From: Mycolicibacter algericus DSM 45454
GTDB taxonomy: Bacteria; Actinomycetota; Actinomycetes; Mycobacteriales; Mycobacteriaceae
Direction of reading: 5' to 3'
Assembly: GCF_002086455.1 (NCBI RefSeq)
Contig: NZ_MVHC01000013.1
Coordinates: 1-64,000 of the forward strand
Length of the DNA: 64,000 nt
Under the pieces are notes generated by a model. That model saw only the letters and a list, made by a program, of their open reading frames with translations, had not been told where the DNA came from and did no database searches. The position numbers and the translations under genes were made by a program. This document shows, piece by piece, positions 9,251 through 19,116 of this stretch (the first letter of the stretch is position 1; each line of letters starts with the position of its first letter).

Positions 9251-10777
9251 ATGTTCGAACAGTCTTCGTCGAGGCTTCCGTCGCCAGAGTCGGTCGCGCG
9301 GCTCAATGAGCGGTTTCGGCGGCGTTATCCGGCGGCGACGCCAGAGTCGGCGGCGTTGGTGGATCGGATCTGCGCCTCGGCGCGGGCGGAGAACCGGGCG
9401 GCAGCAGCGCACCTGGTGGCGATCGGGGAGTTGTTTGCGCTGCGGTTGAGCCGCTGTGGTGAAACTCAGGACTGGGCGGTCGATACCGAGGCGGCAGTAA
9501 CTGCGGAGGTGGCGGCGGCGTTGCGGATCAGCCAAGGGCTCGCCGGCAGTCGGTTGCGGTATGCCCGGGCGATGCGTGAGGAGTTGCCGCAGGTGGCGCA
9601 GGTGTTTACGGCCGGCGATATCGATATCCGGCTGTTCCAAACCATCGTGTATCGCACAGGTTTGATCACCGATCGTGAAGTGTTGGCGGTCGTCGATAGG
9701 CAACTGGCGGCGCAGGTGACGCGCTGGCCGTCGCTGACCAGGAACCGGTTGGCGGCGCGCATCGACAAGATCGTCGCCAAGGCCGATAAGGACGCGGTGC
9801 GGCGCCGCAAGGATCGCCAAGCCGAACGCGAGATTCTGTTCGGCACCTTTGCCGAAGGTGGGCTGTCGGAGATCCAGGGCAGCATGTTCACCCCCGATGC
9901 GCGTGCGCTGGATAAGGCGTTGGATGCGCTGGCCGCCACGGTGTGTAAACACGATCCCCGCACTCGCGAGCAGCGCCGTGCCGACGCGATGGGCGCGTTG
10001 GCGGTGCGAGCCGAGCGGCTGGGGTGCCGTTGTGGTCGCTCCGACTGCGCAGCGTCAGGGCGCCCAGCCGCCTCACCAGTGGTCATTCACATCATCGCTG
10101 AGCAGGCCACCGTCGACGGAGCCGGTGATGTGCCGGGCTCCTTAGTCGAAGCTGACGGGCTGATCCCGCCGGAGCTGATCGCTGAACTCGCCCGATCGGC
10201 CCGGTTGGTGTCGTTGGTGCACCCCGCTGACGCTCCGCCCGAGTCCGGGTATGCGCCCTCGAAGGCGTTGGCTGACTTTGTGCGGTGTCGGGATCTGACC
10301 TGCCGGTGGCCGGGCTGTGATCGGCCGGCGGCTGACTGCGACATCGACCATACGATTCCTCGTGGCGACGGCGGACTCACCCACCCCTCGAATCTCAAAT
10401 GCTATTGCCGCACACATCATTTGGCGAAGACATTCTGGGGCTGGCGCGATCAGCAACTGCCGGACGGGACGGTGATCCTGACTTCGCCGGCGGGGCAGAC
10501 CTACGTCACCACCCCGGGCAGTGCGTGGCTGTTCCCGGGCTTGTGTGCACCCACCGCAGAACTACCGACACCGCAGCCACGTGAAGATGACCGCTGTGGT
10601 GATCGCATCGCGATGATGCCCCGCCGCCGACGCACCCGCGCCCAACACCGCGCGGCCCGCATCGCCACCGAGCGCAACCAGAATCGCAAGGCTCGCGAAG
10701 CACGACGCGCCGCCTTCGAAGCCGTCTGGTTTCCCAAAGTCGACGTCACCGCTGACGACGACCCGCCGCCCTTCTAA
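9251..10777 (+). CDS. 13E12 repeat family protein (DUF222 + HNH endonuclease domain)
   Basis: A 508-residue member of the mycobacterial REP13E12 family. The long helical DUF222 part covers roughly residues 20-330. A C-terminal HNH domain follows: 'CRDLTCRWPGCDRPAADCDIDHTIPRGD', with Cys pairs, the D-H of the HNH core, and the later 'CRTHH'. Ends with a basic Arg-rich tail. These genes are repeated across mycobacterial genomes and may be mobile or homing-like; their function is not settled. In M. tuberculosis H37Rv the phiRv1 prophage splits a 13E12 copy in this same stretch between the bioD side and bioB. Here the gene is intact. Codon use is somewhat less GC-rich than the neighbours. Confidence 0.9.
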   Translation: MFEQSSSRLPSPESVARLNERFRRRYPAATPESAALVDRICASARAENRAAAAHLVAIGELFALRLSRCGETQDWAVDTEAAVTAEVAAALRISQGLAGSRLRYARAMREELPQVAQVFTAGDIDIRLFQTIVYRTGLITDREVLAVVDRQLAAQVTRWPSLTRNRLAARIDKIVAKADKDAVRRRKDRQAEREILFGTFAEGGLSEIQGSMFTPDARALDKALDALAATVCKHDPRTREQRRADAMGALAVRAERLGCRCGRSDCAASGRPAASPVVIHIIAEQATVDGAGDVPGSLVEADGLIPPELIAELARSARLVSLVHPADAPPESGYAPSKALADFVRCRDLTCRWPGCDRPAADCDIDHTIPRGDGGLTHPSNLKCYCRTHHLAKTFWGWRDQQLPDGTVILTSPAGQTYVTTPGSAWLFPGLCAPTAELPTPQPREDDRCGDRIAMMPRRRRTRAQHRAARIATERNQNRKAREARRAAFEAVWFPKVDVTADDDPPPF

Positions 10778-10909
10778 CGGGGTGAACGTTCCATCTACCT
10801 CACCCGTTGCGCCGGCCACCGGGGTCATGAACCACGTCAGCGACTAACTCGGCGAAGCACGGGCTCCTTGGGCTCCATGGCACCGAAGTCTTTGGGACCT
10901 CGACGGGTC

Positions 10910-11497
10910 CTAGCCGAGCGTAGCTCCGGCCCGCATCGCCAGCCCGTCGATCAGCAATCCCAGCCCGAACCCGAATGCGCTGCTCGGGTCGGCCTCGGAC
11001 GTGATCTCGGCAGCCCCGGCGGCGTCCCACTGCAGGCGGGACTGTTCGTCGGCGGTGAATCCCAAGACGTAGTAGACGACGGTGCGGGCGACCTGCCCGG
11101 CCTGATCCGGGTGCACGCCTGCGGCTGTCGCCGCCTCCGCCAGCAGGGCCAGGATGTCAGTGGCCGCCCGGGACTGACCCGCCGCCATGCTGGCCGACAC
11201 CAGCTCGGCCCCGTCGGTGTGCGATAGCAGCGCATCCCGCAGGCGTTCACCCACGGTCTGGATCCGCCACTGCCAGCCGCCCGGCCCGGGGTCGACGCAG
11301 GCCGGCGTCAGCACGCGATCGGCGACCGCGCCCAGCAGTTGCTGCTTGTTGGCGAAGTGCCAGTACAGTGCGCTGGGGCTGACGTTGAGCTCACGCGCCA
11401 ACCGGCGCATCGACAGATCGGCGATGCCGTAGTCGTCCAACAGGGTGGTCGCCGCGGCGACTATCCGGTCTTTGGAGTCAGGTTTGTGCAGCTGCAC
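10910..11497 (-). CDS. bioQ: TetR-family biotin repressor BioQ
   Basis: A 195-residue TetR-type regulator. The N-terminal helix-turn-helix reads 'IADLSMRRLARELNVSPSALYWHFANKQQLL', shown here only to mark residues ~25-55; the ligand domain follows. It is divergent from bioB, and the palindrome TGAAC-N3-GTTCA known for BioQ lies between them and again before bioF. This supports a repressor of bioB, bioFD and itself. The GTG start is preceded by TAGGGT (minus strand) at 6 bases, so a leaderless transcript is likely. Function assigned from family, site and context together. Confidence 0.88.
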   Translation of the reverse strand: MQLHKPDSKDRIVAAATTLLDDYGIADLSMRRLARELNVSPSALYWHFANKQQLLGAVADRVLTPACVDPGPGGWQWRIQTVGERLRDALLSHTDGAELVSASMAAGQSRAATDILALLAEAATAAGVHPDQAGQVARTVVYYVLGFTADEQSRLQWDAAGAAEITSEADPSSAFGFGLGLLIDGLAMRAGATLG

Positions 11498-11502
11498 CCC
11501 GC

Positions 11503-11525
11503 TACCCTAACCTGAACACCGTTCA
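11503..11525. promoter_or_regulatory. bioQ/bioB divergent promoter with BioQ operator
   Basis: TACCCT at 11503-11508 reads as a -10 box toward bioB, and its complement (TAGGGT) as the -10 box for bioQ, so the two promoters share the same bases. The operator TGAACACCGTTCA lies at 11513-11525. That is about the start of the bioB transcript and just upstream of the bioQ -10, so one bound repressor could shut both. Confidence 0.75.
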
Positions 11526-11618
11526 AGTCTTTGAGGGGAACACCTTGTGACCCGCGTCGACGGCGATGCAGTGGGGGCACCCGGCGAGGGACGAAGCGAT
11601 GAGAAGGAGCTACCGCGC

Positions 11619-12617
11619 ATGACAGACGACATCCTGGCGCTGGCGCGTGAACAGGTACTGGAGCGCGGCGAGGCGTTGGGGGCCGATCAGGTCCTCGAGG
11701 TGCTGCGGCTGCCCGACGACCGGCTCGAGGAGCTACTGGCGCTGGCCCACGATGTGCGGATGCGCTGGTGCGGCCCCGAGATCGAGGTCGAGGGCATCAT
11801 CAGCCTGAAAACCGGTGGCTGCCCGGAGGATTGCCACTTCTGTTCGCAGTCGGGGCTGTTCTCCTCGCCGGTGCGCAGCGCGTGGCTGGACATCCCCAGC
11901 CTGGTCGAGGCGGCCAAGCAGACCGCCAAGACCGGAGCCACCGAATTCTGCATCGTGGCCGCGGTGCGCGGGCCCGACGCGCGGCTGCTGGCCCAGGTCT
12001 CGGCCGGTATCGAGGCGATCCGCAATGAAGTCGACATCCAGATCGCGTGCTCGCTGGGCATGCTGACCCAGGAGCAGGTGGACCAGCTGGCCGCGATGGG
12101 CGTGCACCGCTACAACCACAACCTGGAGACCGCCCGCTCCCACTTCCCCAACGTGGTCACCACCCACACCTGGGAGGAGCGGTGGGAGACGCTGCGGATG
12201 ATCGGCAAGGCCGGGATGGAGGTCTGCTGCGGCGGCATCCTGGGCATGGGCGAGACCCTGGAGCAGCGCGCGGAGTTCGCCGCCGAGCTCGCCGAACTCG
12301 ACCCCGACGAGGTGCCGCTGAACTTCCTCAACCCGCGTCCGGGCACCCCGTTCGGTGACCTGGAGGTGCTGCCGGCGGCCGATGCGCTGCGCGCCGTCGC
12401 CGCGTTCCGGCTGGCGTTGCCGCGCACCATGCTGCGGTTCGCCGGCGGCCGGGAGATCACCCTGGGCGACCTGGGCGCCAAGCAGGGCATCCTGGGCGGT
12501 ATCAACGCCATCATCGTCGGCAACTACCTGACCACGCTCGGCCGTCCGGCCGAGACGGACTTGGAGCTGCTCGACGATCTCCAGATGCCGATCAAGGCGC
12601 TCAACGCCACCCTGTGA
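11619..12617 (+). CDS. bioB: Biotin synthase BioB (radical SAM)
   Basis: Radical-SAM enzyme that inserts sulfur into dethiobiotin. The Cx3Cx2C cluster ligand motif is 'CPEDCHFC', preceded by 'GIISLKTGG'. 'YNHNLET', '[11 protein letters not shown]' and '[12 protein letters not shown]' are typical. Start chosen at ATG 11619 because AAGGAG lies 9 bases upstream; an in-frame GTG at 11547 would add 24 residues with no family similarity. 332 residues. The ribosome-site region resembles a MIRU-type repeat end (see findings). The stop overlaps the bsaP ATG (TGATG). Confidence 0.97.
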   Translation: MTDDILALAREQVLERGEALGADQVLEVLRLPDDRLEELLALAHDVRMRWCGPEIEVEGIISLKTGGCPEDCHFCSQSGLFSSPVRSAWLDIPSLVEAAKQTAKTGATEFCIVAAVRGPDARLLAQVSAGIEAIRNEVDIQIACSLGMLTQEQVDQLAAMGVHRYNHNLETARSHFPNVVTTHTWEERWETLRMIGKAGMEVCCGGILGMGETLEQRAEFAAELAELDPDEVPLNFLNPRPGTPFGDLEVLPAADALRAVAAFRLALPRTMLRFAGGREITLGDLGAKQGILGGINAIIVGNYLTTLGRPAETDLELLDDLQMPIKALNATL

Positions 12618-12856
12618 TGGTTCGTGATCTGCCCGCTCCGGTGGGAGCCGGCGTCTACAACGTCTACACGGGCGTGCAGTGCGACGATCCCGCCGGTGGA
12701 TCGCTTCCCACGGCCGCCCAATTGGGACTGGAGCCGCCGCGGTTCTGCGGCGCCTGCGGACGCCGGATGATGGTGCAGGTTCGGCCGGATGGCTGGTGGG
12801 CCAAGTGTTCTCGGCACGGGCTGGTGGATTCTGCCGACCTGGACACCCGGCGATGA
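12617..12856 (+). CDS. bsaP: Biotin synthase auxiliary protein BsaP
   Basis: A 79-residue protein, ATG overlapping the bioB stop. The C-terminal half has four Cys/His positions, '[11 protein letters not shown]' and 'KCSRHGLV', plus an earlier Cys in 'TGVQCDDPA'. This matches Rv1590, recently described as BsaP, a small protein that mycobacterial BioB needs to make biotin. In other bacteria BioB works without it. The Cys pattern would suit metal or Fe-S binding. Overlaps the next gene by 4 bp (ATGA), so it is translated in step with bioB. Confidence 0.85.
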   Translation: MVRDLPAPVGAGVYNVYTGVQCDDPAGGSLPTAAQLGLEPPRFCGACGRRMMVQVRPDGWWAKCSRHGLVDSADLDTRR

Positions 12857-13509
12857 GTATTCCGGGCGCACCGTCGGGCCATGCCGCGCCACGGCTGAGC
12901 CGCCGGCGGGCCTGCCTGATCCTCGCCGCGGGATTGGGCATCGCCGGGCTGCCGGTGGGGGCGCTGTGGGGGTGGATCGCGCCACCGGTGCACGGCGTGG
13001 TGGCCCTCACCCGGGGCGGTGAGCGGGTACAGGCCTACCTGGGCAACGAGGCCGACCATTTCTTCGTCGCGCCGTTTCTGCTACTGGGCATGTTGGGGGT
13101 GGTCGCGGTGGTGGCGGCCACGCTCGCCTGGCAGTGGCGTGCCCATCGGGGCCCCGGCATGGTCGCCGGGCTGTCGGTGGGCCTGACCGCGAGCGCGGCG
13201 CTGGCGATGCTGGTCGGCGGCGCGGTGGTGCGCCACCGTTACGGCGTGATCGATGTGGACGGTGCGCCGGTGTCTGCCGAGAATCGGGTGCACTACGTCG
13301 TGGAAGGCCCGCCGGTGTTCTTCGGGCACACGCCATTGCAGATCGCGGCCACGTTGCTGTTGCCGGCGGCGACGGCGGCGTTGGTGTACGGCTTGTGCGC
13401 CACCTGGAGTACCCGTGATGACCTGGGCGGCTATCCGCCCGAGCCGGCGAGGCGGTTGCCGCCGGCCCCGGCCGTCACAGTGGAAGGCGGCGCAGCGCCC
13501 CACCGGTGA
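12853..13509 (+). CDS. DUF2567 membrane protein
   Basis: A 218-residue protein with four hydrophobic segments (roughly residues 20-45, 75-95, 105-130 and 165-190), matching Rv1591. The ATG overlaps the bsaP stop codon, so it ends the bioB operon, but no biotin role is known for the family. Its last 35 bp overlap the 3' end of the convergent lipase gene. Confidence 0.8.
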   Translation: MSIPGAPSGHAAPRLSRRRACLILAAGLGIAGLPVGALWGWIAPPVHGVVALTRGGERVQAYLGNEADHFFVAPFLLLGMLGVVAVVAATLAWQWRAHRGPGMVAGLSVGLTASAALAMLVGGAVVRHRYGVIDVDGAPVSAENRVHYVVEGPPVFFGHTPLQIAATLLLPAATAALVYGLCATWSTRDDLGGYPPEPARRLPPAPAVTVEGGAAPHR

Positions 13510-14812
13510 TCACCCGCGCCGCCACCAGGCCCAGTCGCGCCAAGCCCAGGTAGGTCTTGGGGTTCAGCAGCGTCGGCCACTGGGTCTGCACCGTGCCGGC
13601 GGGCAGCGGCCGGTTGGCGAACCGGTCACGCAACCAGTCCAGCACCATCGGCGCCGACAGCGGGTGCAGCAGGATGTGCTCGCTGAGCAGATCGCGGTGA
13701 TAGGTCAGCCGGGCGCCGGCGGCGATATAGGCCTCCGCCAAGTGGTCGATGTGCACGACGGAGATCACCTGGTCGTGAACTGCTTGCAGCATCAACACCG
13801 GCGGTTTCGGAGCATGGTGACCGAGCTTGGTGTCCTCGAAGACGTGTTGTACCGCAGGCAGTTCCACCAGGTCCTGGAGCGGCTGATCGATGAACTCCCC
13901 GAGTGACTTGTGGTGCATCCGCATGATGGCGCCGACCGTGGTCATGGACTCCAGTGAACGCATCAATGCCTTGCCCTCGGCGGTGGCGTGGTCGTCGATC
14001 ACCTTCTGCAAGTCGGGGTAGACCTTCGCCAAGGTGGCGATCATCACCGCGGGCAACCCGGAGAAGAACGTCCCGTCCAACCCGAGGAAGGTGTGCCCGA
14101 GATCGCCCACCGGCGACCCGAGCACCGCACCGACGATGTTGAGTTCGGGGGCGTAATCGCCGCCGACTTCCGCCGCCCAGCCGGTGGCCAAACCGCCGCC
14201 GGAATAGCCCCACAGGCCCACCGGGTCGTCGCGGGACAATCCCAGTTGCTCGGCGCCCAAGGCGGCGCGCACCCCGTCGAGCACGCAGTAGCCCGGTTCG
14301 TACGGTGCTCCCCAGCGGCCGTCCCGCCCCTCGTGGTCGGGGATCGACACCGCCCAGCCCTGCTCGAGGGCCGCGACGATGAGCACGAACTCGAGCTGGG
14401 TGAACGAGCCGTAACCCTTGGCTCGCCGGCGCAGCGCATAGGAGGGAAAGCAGCGGCCGTCCACCGCGTCGATCGCGCACTGGTAGGACACGATCGGACA
14501 GCGGCGGCTGCGATCACGGTTGGCCGGGACCAGCACCGTTGTGACCGCCGCCTGCGGGACGTTGTTGCGGTCGACGGTGCGGTAGAGCAGCTGGGTGGCG
14601 ACCAACTGCTGCGGGATCAGGCCGAGAAACGCCAGCTCGACGTCGCGGGAGCGCAACACGGTGCCGGGCACGGCGTGCTGGAAGCCGGCCGGCGGTTCGT
14701 AGAACGGGTCCTCGGCCGGCCGCAGCGGGCGGTCGCCGGATGTTAGTGGCTCGTGGGGGGCCTGCCCGATCCACTCGACAGAGGTTTCGCGGGCCAAGCT
14801 GTCGAAGTCCAT
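13475..14812 (-). CDS. Secretory-lipase-type alpha/beta hydrolase
   Basis: A 445-residue esterase/lipase, counterpart of Rv1592c. The nucleophile elbow is '[17 protein letters not shown]'. An acid residue lies in '[10 protein letters not shown]' and a His in '[12 protein letters not shown]', as in the LIP (secretory lipase) family. No clear signal peptide: the N-terminus is '[14 protein letters not shown]'. The substrate is unknown; the family includes acylglycerol lipases. It converges on the DUF2567 gene with a 35-bp overlap of 3' ends. Confidence 0.85.
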   Translation of the reverse strand: MDFDSLARETSVEWIGQAPHEPLTSGDRPLRPAEDPFYEPPAGFQHAVPGTVLRSRDVELAFLGLIPQQLVATQLLYRTVDRNNVPQAAVTTVLVPANRDRSRRCPIVSYQCAIDAVDGRCFPSYALRRRAKGYGSFTQLEFVLIVAALEQGWAVSIPDHEGRDGRWGAPYEPGYCVLDGVRAALGAEQLGLSRDDPVGLWGYSGGGLATGWAAEVGGDYAPELNIVGAVLGSPVGDLGHTFLGLDGTFFSGLPAVMIATLAKVYPDLQKVIDDHATAEGKALMRSLESMTTVGAIMRMHHKSLGEFIDQPLQDLVELPAVQHVFEDTKLGHHAPKPPVLMLQAVHDQVISVVHIDHLAEAYIAAGARLTYHRDLLSEHILLHPLSAPMVLDWLRDRFANRPLPAGTVQTQWPTLLNPKTYLGLARLGLVAARVITGGALRRLPL

Positions 14813-14855
14813 CCCGGCATTGTTGCTTAAGAGGGCACTAAGATTCCAGTCCGAC

Positions 14856-15557
14856 TCACCCTGGCGGCCGCAGTGCCGCGAATTCGTCGGTCACCCGCAA
14901 CTCGGAATCGGTGAATCGGTACCGGGCGGCCGGGCGTCCGCCACTGCGTCCCGAGCGGGCGGTGGTGCCGGTGCGCGTGATCACCCCTCGGCGAACCAGC
15001 ACCCGCTGCAGATTGGTGGCGTCGACCTGGTAGCCGAGTACGACGCTGTAGATGTCGCGTAGTGTCGAGATGATGAATTCGGTTGGCGCCAAAGCAAATC
15101 CAATATTCGTGTAGGACATCTTGGCCACCAGACGGCTGTGGGCGTGCGCCACCATCGGGGCGTGGTCGAACGCCATCGGCGGAAGGTCGTCGACCGGATG
15201 CCAGTGCGTGTCGCCGGGCAGCTCGGGATCGGCAGGGGAGGGCACCAGCCCCAGAAACGTCGAAGCGATGGTGCGTGCGCCCGGAACCCGGCCCGGGTCG
15301 GAGAACACAGCCAGCTGCTCAAGGTGGGCGATCTCACGCAGGTCCACCTTCTCGGCCAATAGCCGGCGGGCCGAGGTGGTCACGTCTTCGTCGTCGCGCA
15401 ACAGTCCACCCGGCAGCGACCACCGTCCGAGCTGGGGTTCTCGAGCCCGCTGCCACAGCAGAACGTTGAGTCGGGGGCGGGGTCCTTGCTGGCCGCCGCC
15501 GTTGCCAACCTGGAAGACCGCGGTGAGCACTTCATGCGCGGTGCTAGTATGAACCAT
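14856..15557 (-). CDS. nrtR: NUDIX-related transcriptional regulator NrtR
   Basis: A 233-residue protein with an N-terminal NUDIX-like domain ('[24 protein letters not shown]', residues ~50-75) and a C-terminal winged-helix domain ('[16 protein letters not shown]', '[14 protein letters not shown]'). This is the NrtR architecture. NrtR senses NAD-related metabolites and represses nadABC in mycobacteria. The gene is divergent from nadA, and the ATG directly abuts a perfect 23-bp palindrome, so it should repress itself too. The start at 15557 matches the family N-terminus ('VLTAVFQV'); an upstream in-frame extension lies inside nadA and is not used. Confidence 0.92.
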   Translation of the reverse strand: MVHTSTAHEVLTAVFQVGNGGGQQGPRPRLNVLLWQRAREPQLGRWSLPGGLLRDDEDVTTSARRLLAEKVDLREIAHLEQLAVFSDPGRVPGARTIASTFLGLVPSPADPELPGDTHWHPVDDLPPMAFDHAPMVAHAHSRLVAKMSYTNIGFALAPTEFIISTLRDIYSVVLGYQVDATNLQRVLVRRGVITRTGTTARSGRSGGRPAARYRFTDSELRVTDEFAALRPPG

Positions 15558-15580
15558 GTTTTCGATTGTAAGTCGAAAAC
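15545..15580. promoter_or_regulatory. nadA promoter and NrtR operator
   Basis: TAGTAT at 15545-15550 is a good -10 box toward nadA. Directly downstream, 15558-15580 is a perfect inverted repeat GTTTTCGA-N7-TCGAAAAC. It covers the expected start of the nadA transcript and touches the nrtR start codon on the other strand. Position between nrtR and nadA makes it the NrtR operator. Confidence 0.85.
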
Positions 15581-15602
15581 CTAATTCGCGAGAGGAGTCA
15601 CC

Positions 15603-16655
15603 ATGACCACCCTCACCGAGACCGGTGTGCAGGCCGGCCGCCTGGCCGACCGCATCGTCAACTCGCCGGCCGGCTACAGCGGTATCGAGCCCGACCAGGA
15701 GTGGGTGGCCGAGATCCTCCGGCTCAAGAAGCAGCGCAACGCCACGATCCTGGCGCACAACTACCAGCTGCCGCCGATCCAGGACATCGCCGACCACGTC
15801 GGGGACTCGCTCGGGCTGGCCCGCATCGCTGCCGAGACCGACGCCGACACCATCGTGTTCTGTGGCGTGCACTTCATGGCCGAGACCGCCAAGATCCTGT
15901 CGCCGGACAAGACGGTGCTGATTCCCGACGCCCGGGCCGGCTGCTCGCTGGCCGATTCGATCACCGCCGAGGACCTGCAGGCCTGGCGTGACGACCACCC
16001 CGGCGCGGTGGTGGTGTCATATGTGAACACCACCGCGGCGGTCAAGGCGCTCACCGACTACTGCTGCACGTCGTCCAACGCCGTCGACGTGGTCAATGCC
16101 ATCGAGCCGGACCGCGAGGTGCTGTTCCTGCCCGACCAGTTCCTGGGCCAGCACGTCGCGCGGGTCACCGGGCGCAAGAACATGCACATCTGGGCGGGCG
16201 AGTGCCACGTGCACGCGGCGATCAACGGCGACGACCTCGAGGAGAAGGCCCGGGCGAACCCGGATGCCGAATTGTTCGTGCACCCCGAGTGCGGCTGCGC
16301 GACGTCGGCGTTGTACCTGGTCGGCGAGGGCCACTTCCCCGAGGAGCGGGTCAAGATCCTGTCCACCGGCGGCATGCTCGAGGAGGCCCGGCGCACCCGG
16401 GCGCAGAAGGTGCTGGTGGCCACCGAGGTCGGCATGATCTACCAGCTGCAGAAGGCGGCACCGCAGGTCGACTTCGAGGCGGTCAACTCCAAGGCGGCCT
16501 GCAAGTACATGAAGATGATCACTCCCGCAGCCCTGCTGCGCAGCCTGACCGAGGGTGCCGACGAGATCCACGTCGACCCCGAGACGGCGCGGCTGGCGGC
16601 ACGCAGCGTGCAGCGCATGGTCTCGATCGGGCACTCCGCCCCGGTCAGCAAGTGA
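15603..16655 (+). CDS. nadA: Quinolinate synthase NadA
   Basis: Fe-S enzyme that condenses iminoaspartate with dihydroxyacetone phosphate to quinolinate, the second step of de novo NAD synthesis. 350 residues. Conserved Cys are in '[10 protein letters not shown]', '[12 protein letters not shown]' and '[12 protein letters not shown]', and '[15 protein letters not shown]' is typical. GAGAGGAG precedes the ATG at a normal distance. Overlaps nadB by 4 bp. Confidence 0.96.
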   Translation: MTTLTETGVQAGRLADRIVNSPAGYSGIEPDQEWVAEILRLKKQRNATILAHNYQLPPIQDIADHVGDSLGLARIAAETDADTIVFCGVHFMAETAKILSPDKTVLIPDARAGCSLADSITAEDLQAWRDDHPGAVVVSYVNTTAAVKALTDYCCTSSNAVDVVNAIEPDREVLFLPDQFLGQHVARVTGRKNMHIWAGECHVHAAINGDDLEEKARANPDAELFVHPECGCATSALYLVGEGHFPEERVKILSTGGMLEEARRTRAQKVLVATEVGMIYQLQKAAPQVDFEAVNSKAACKYMKMITPAALLRSLTEGADEIHVDPETARLAARSVQRMVSIGHSAPVSK

Positions 16656-18220
16656 GCGGTGGCCCCGGCTGGCAGCAGCGTGCCGACGTCGTCGTCATCG
16701 GCACCGGGGTCGGCGGGCTGGCCGCCGCCCGCGCCGCACGCCGGGCCGGCCGGGAGGTGGTGGTGCTCAGTAAGGCGGCCACTGGATACGCGGTGACCGC
16801 GACACACTACGCCCAGGGCGGGATCGCGGTGGTGCTGCCGGGCACCGACGACTCGGTTCAGGCCCACGTCGCCGACACACTGGCCGCAGGCGCGGGGCTG
16901 TGCGACCGCGATGCGGTGACCTCGATTGTCGCCGACGGCTATCGCGCGGTCTCCGAATTGGCCGGTGCCGGTGCGCAATTCGACCAGGATCCCGACGGCA
17001 ACTGGGCGCTGACCCGCGAGGGCGGGCATTCGCGACGGCGCATCATCCATGCCGGCGGCGACGCCACCGGAGCCGAGGTGCAGCGGGCACTGGATCACGC
17101 CGCGGCCGGCCTGGACATCCGTCACGGCCAGCTGGCGCTGCAGATCCTGCGTGACGCCGACACGGTCACCGGTGTGCTGGTGGCCAACGCCGACGGCATC
17201 GGGGTGATCCACGCCCCGTCGGTGGTGCTGGCCACCGGAGGTCTGGGCCAGCTGTACCGGGCAACGACCAATCCCGGCGGCGCCACCGGGGACGGCGTGG
17301 GCCTGGCGCTGCGTGCCGGGGCCGCGGTGAGCGATCTGGAATTCATCCAGTTTCACCCGACCATGCTCTACAGCGACGCCGCCGGCAGCAGACGCCCGCT
17401 GGTCACCGAGGCGGTGCGCGGGGAGGGCGCGAAATTGATCGATGCGCGGGGTGCCTCGGTCACCGCCGGGGTCCACCCGATGGGCGATCTGGCGCCGCGC
17501 GACGTGGTGGCGGGCGCCATCGACACCCGACTGCGGGAGACCGGCGACGCCTGCGTCTACCTCGACGCCCGCGGGATCGCCGGCTTCGCGGACCGGTTTC
17601 CGACCGTCACCGCGGCCTGCCGCGACGCTGGTATCGACCCGGTGGCCCAACCGATTCCGGTGGTGCCCGGCGCACACTACAGCTGCGGCGGCGTCGTCAC
17701 CGATGTCACCGGCCGCACCGAGCTGGCCGGGCTGTTCGCCGCCGGCGAGGTGGCCCGGACCGGCATGCACGGCGCGAATCGATTGGCCTCCAACAGCCTG
17801 CTGGAAGGGTTGGTGGTCGGGGAGCGCGCCGGGTCGGCGGCGGCCGCTCACGCCGTGGCGGCCGGACCGGTGCGGGCCGTCGCGGCCGAACCGGCCCGGC
17901 AGGCCGCCGTCGAGCGACAGACCCTGCAGCGGGCCATGTCCCGCGATGCGTCGGTGGTCCGCGACGCCGACGGACTGCGGCGGCTCGCCGAGCTGCTGTC
18001 GGACGCCGAGGAGCGGACTGCCGCTCATCGCAAGGGTTGCGAGGACGCCGCGCTGACGCTGGTGGCCCGAGTGGTCGCCGCGGCCGCGTTGGCGCGCACC
18101 GAGAGCCGCGGCTGTCACCATCGGGCCGAATACGCCGGTCCCGACGCCGGCCAGGCCCGCAGCACCACGGTCCGACTGCGTGACGGCGCAGTGGTACTCG
18201 AGGAGCCGGTGGCGCTGTGA
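16652..18220 (+). CDS. nadB: L-aspartate oxidase NadB
   Basis: FAD enzyme that oxidises L-aspartate to iminoaspartate for NadA. The GTG overlapping the nadA stop gives 522 residues, the family size. The dinucleotide-binding motif is '[18 protein letters not shown]', later '[12 protein letters not shown]', 'LEFIQFHPT' and '[22 protein letters not shown]'. An open frame runs 150 codons further upstream inside nadA but is not coding. Middle gene of nadABC. Confidence 0.96.
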   Translation: MSGGPGWQQRADVVVIGTGVGGLAAARAARRAGREVVVLSKAATGYAVTATHYAQGGIAVVLPGTDDSVQAHVADTLAAGAGLCDRDAVTSIVADGYRAVSELAGAGAQFDQDPDGNWALTREGGHSRRRIIHAGGDATGAEVQRALDHAAAGLDIRHGQLALQILRDADTVTGVLVANADGIGVIHAPSVVLATGGLGQLYRATTNPGGATGDGVGLALRAGAAVSDLEFIQFHPTMLYSDAAGSRRPLVTEAVRGEGAKLIDARGASVTAGVHPMGDLAPRDVVAGAIDTRLRETGDACVYLDARGIAGFADRFPTVTAACRDAGIDPVAQPIPVVPGAHYSCGGVVTDVTGRTELAGLFAAGEVARTGMHGANRLASNSLLEGLVVGERAGSAAAAHAVAAGPVRAVAAEPARQAAVERQTLQRAMSRDASVVRDADGLRRLAELLSDAEERTAAHRKGCEDAALTLVARVVAAAALARTESRGCHHRAEYAGPDAGQARSTTVRLRDGAVVLEEPVAL

Positions 18221-19095
18221 CACTTTCGCAGCCGCTGTCCCAGACCGAACTCGACGAGGCCCGCCGCATCATCGCCCGGGCCCTGGACGAGGATTTGCGG
18301 TACGGCCCCGACGTCACCACCACCGCGACGGTGCCGGCCGATGCGGTGACCGAGGCCGCGCTGGTGACCCGGGCCGCCGGTGTGATCGCCGGGGTCGACG
18401 TCGCGCTGCTGGTGCTCGACGAAGTACTCGGGCGCGATGCCTACCGGGTGCGCGACCGGGTGGCCGATGGCGCCCGGCTGCAGCCCGGTGCGGTGGTGCT
18501 GAGCCTGCAGGCCGACACCCGCGGGCTGCTGACCGCCGAACGCACCATGCTCAACCTGATCTGTCACCTGTCCGGGATCGCCACGGCCACCGCGGCCTGG
18601 GTGGACGCCATCAGCGGAATCGCCGGCACGTCGGCGCAGATCCGCGACACCCGTAAGACGCTGCCGGGCCTGCGGGTGCTGCAGAAGTACGCGGTGCGCG
18701 TCGGTGGCGGGGTGAATCACCGGATGGGGCTGGGAGATGCCGCGCTGATCAAGGACAACCATGTCGCCGCGGCCGGATCGGTGGCCGCGGCGCTGCGCGC
18801 GGTCCGCGCCGCCGCCCCCGAGGTGGCCTGCGAGGTCGAGGTCGATTCACTGGAACAGTTCGACGAGGTGCTCGCCGAGGGGCCCGAGCTTGTGCTGTTG
18901 GACAACTTCCCGGTGTGGGCGACCCAGACCGCGGCGCAGCGACGCGACTCCCGGGCGCCCGGGGTGCTGCTGGAGTCATCCGGCGGACTGACCCTGGACA
19001 GTGCGGCCGCCTACGCCGCCACCGGTGTCGACTATCTGGCCGTGGGTGCGCTCACCCACTCGGTCCAGGTGCTCGACATCGGCCTGGACATGTAG
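18217..19095 (+). CDS. nadC: Nicotinate-nucleotide pyrophosphorylase NadC
   Basis: Quinolinate phosphoribosyltransferase: quinolinate + PRPP to nicotinate mononucleotide. 292 residues. Conserved blocks are 'ERTMLNLICHLSGIAT', 'RDTRKTLPGLRVLQKYAV', 'GGVNHRMGLGDAALIKDNH' and 'VEVDSLEQ'. The GTG overlaps the nadB stop by 4 bp. Last gene of the NrtR-controlled operon. Confidence 0.97.
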   Translation: MTLSQPLSQTELDEARRIIARALDEDLRYGPDVTTTATVPADAVTEAALVTRAAGVIAGVDVALLVLDEVLGRDAYRVRDRVADGARLQPGAVVLSLQADTRGLLTAERTMLNLICHLSGIATATAAWVDAISGIAGTSAQIRDTRKTLPGLRVLQKYAVRVGGGVNHRMGLGDAALIKDNHVAAAGSVAAALRAVRAAAPEVACEVEVDSLEQFDEVLAEGPELVLLDNFPVWATQTAAQRRDSRAPGVLLESSGGLTLDSAAAYAATGVDYLAVGALTHSVQVLDIGLDM

Positions 19096-19116
19096 CTTCT
19101 TTCCGCCGAGAAGACG

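Noticed and set aside
7619..9952. 777-codon open frame on the minus strand across bioF, bioD and the 13E12 gene
   Set aside because: It is antisense to clear conserved genes, very rich in Arg, Pro and Ser, and has no recognisable domain. Such frames are common where GC is very high.
10780..10805. Terminator hairpin after the 13E12 gene
   Set aside because: The GGGTGA/TCACCC stem is six pairs with a 14-base loop and no T-run, too weak to call.
9251..11000. Prophage or integrative element around the 13E12 gene
   Set aside because: No integrase, phage structural gene or flanking direct repeat is visible; only the single 13E12-family gene is there.
11547..11618. Extended N-terminus of BioB from GTG 11547
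   Set aside because: The added 24 residues lack family similarity, and the ATG at 11619 has a strong ribosome site at the right distance.
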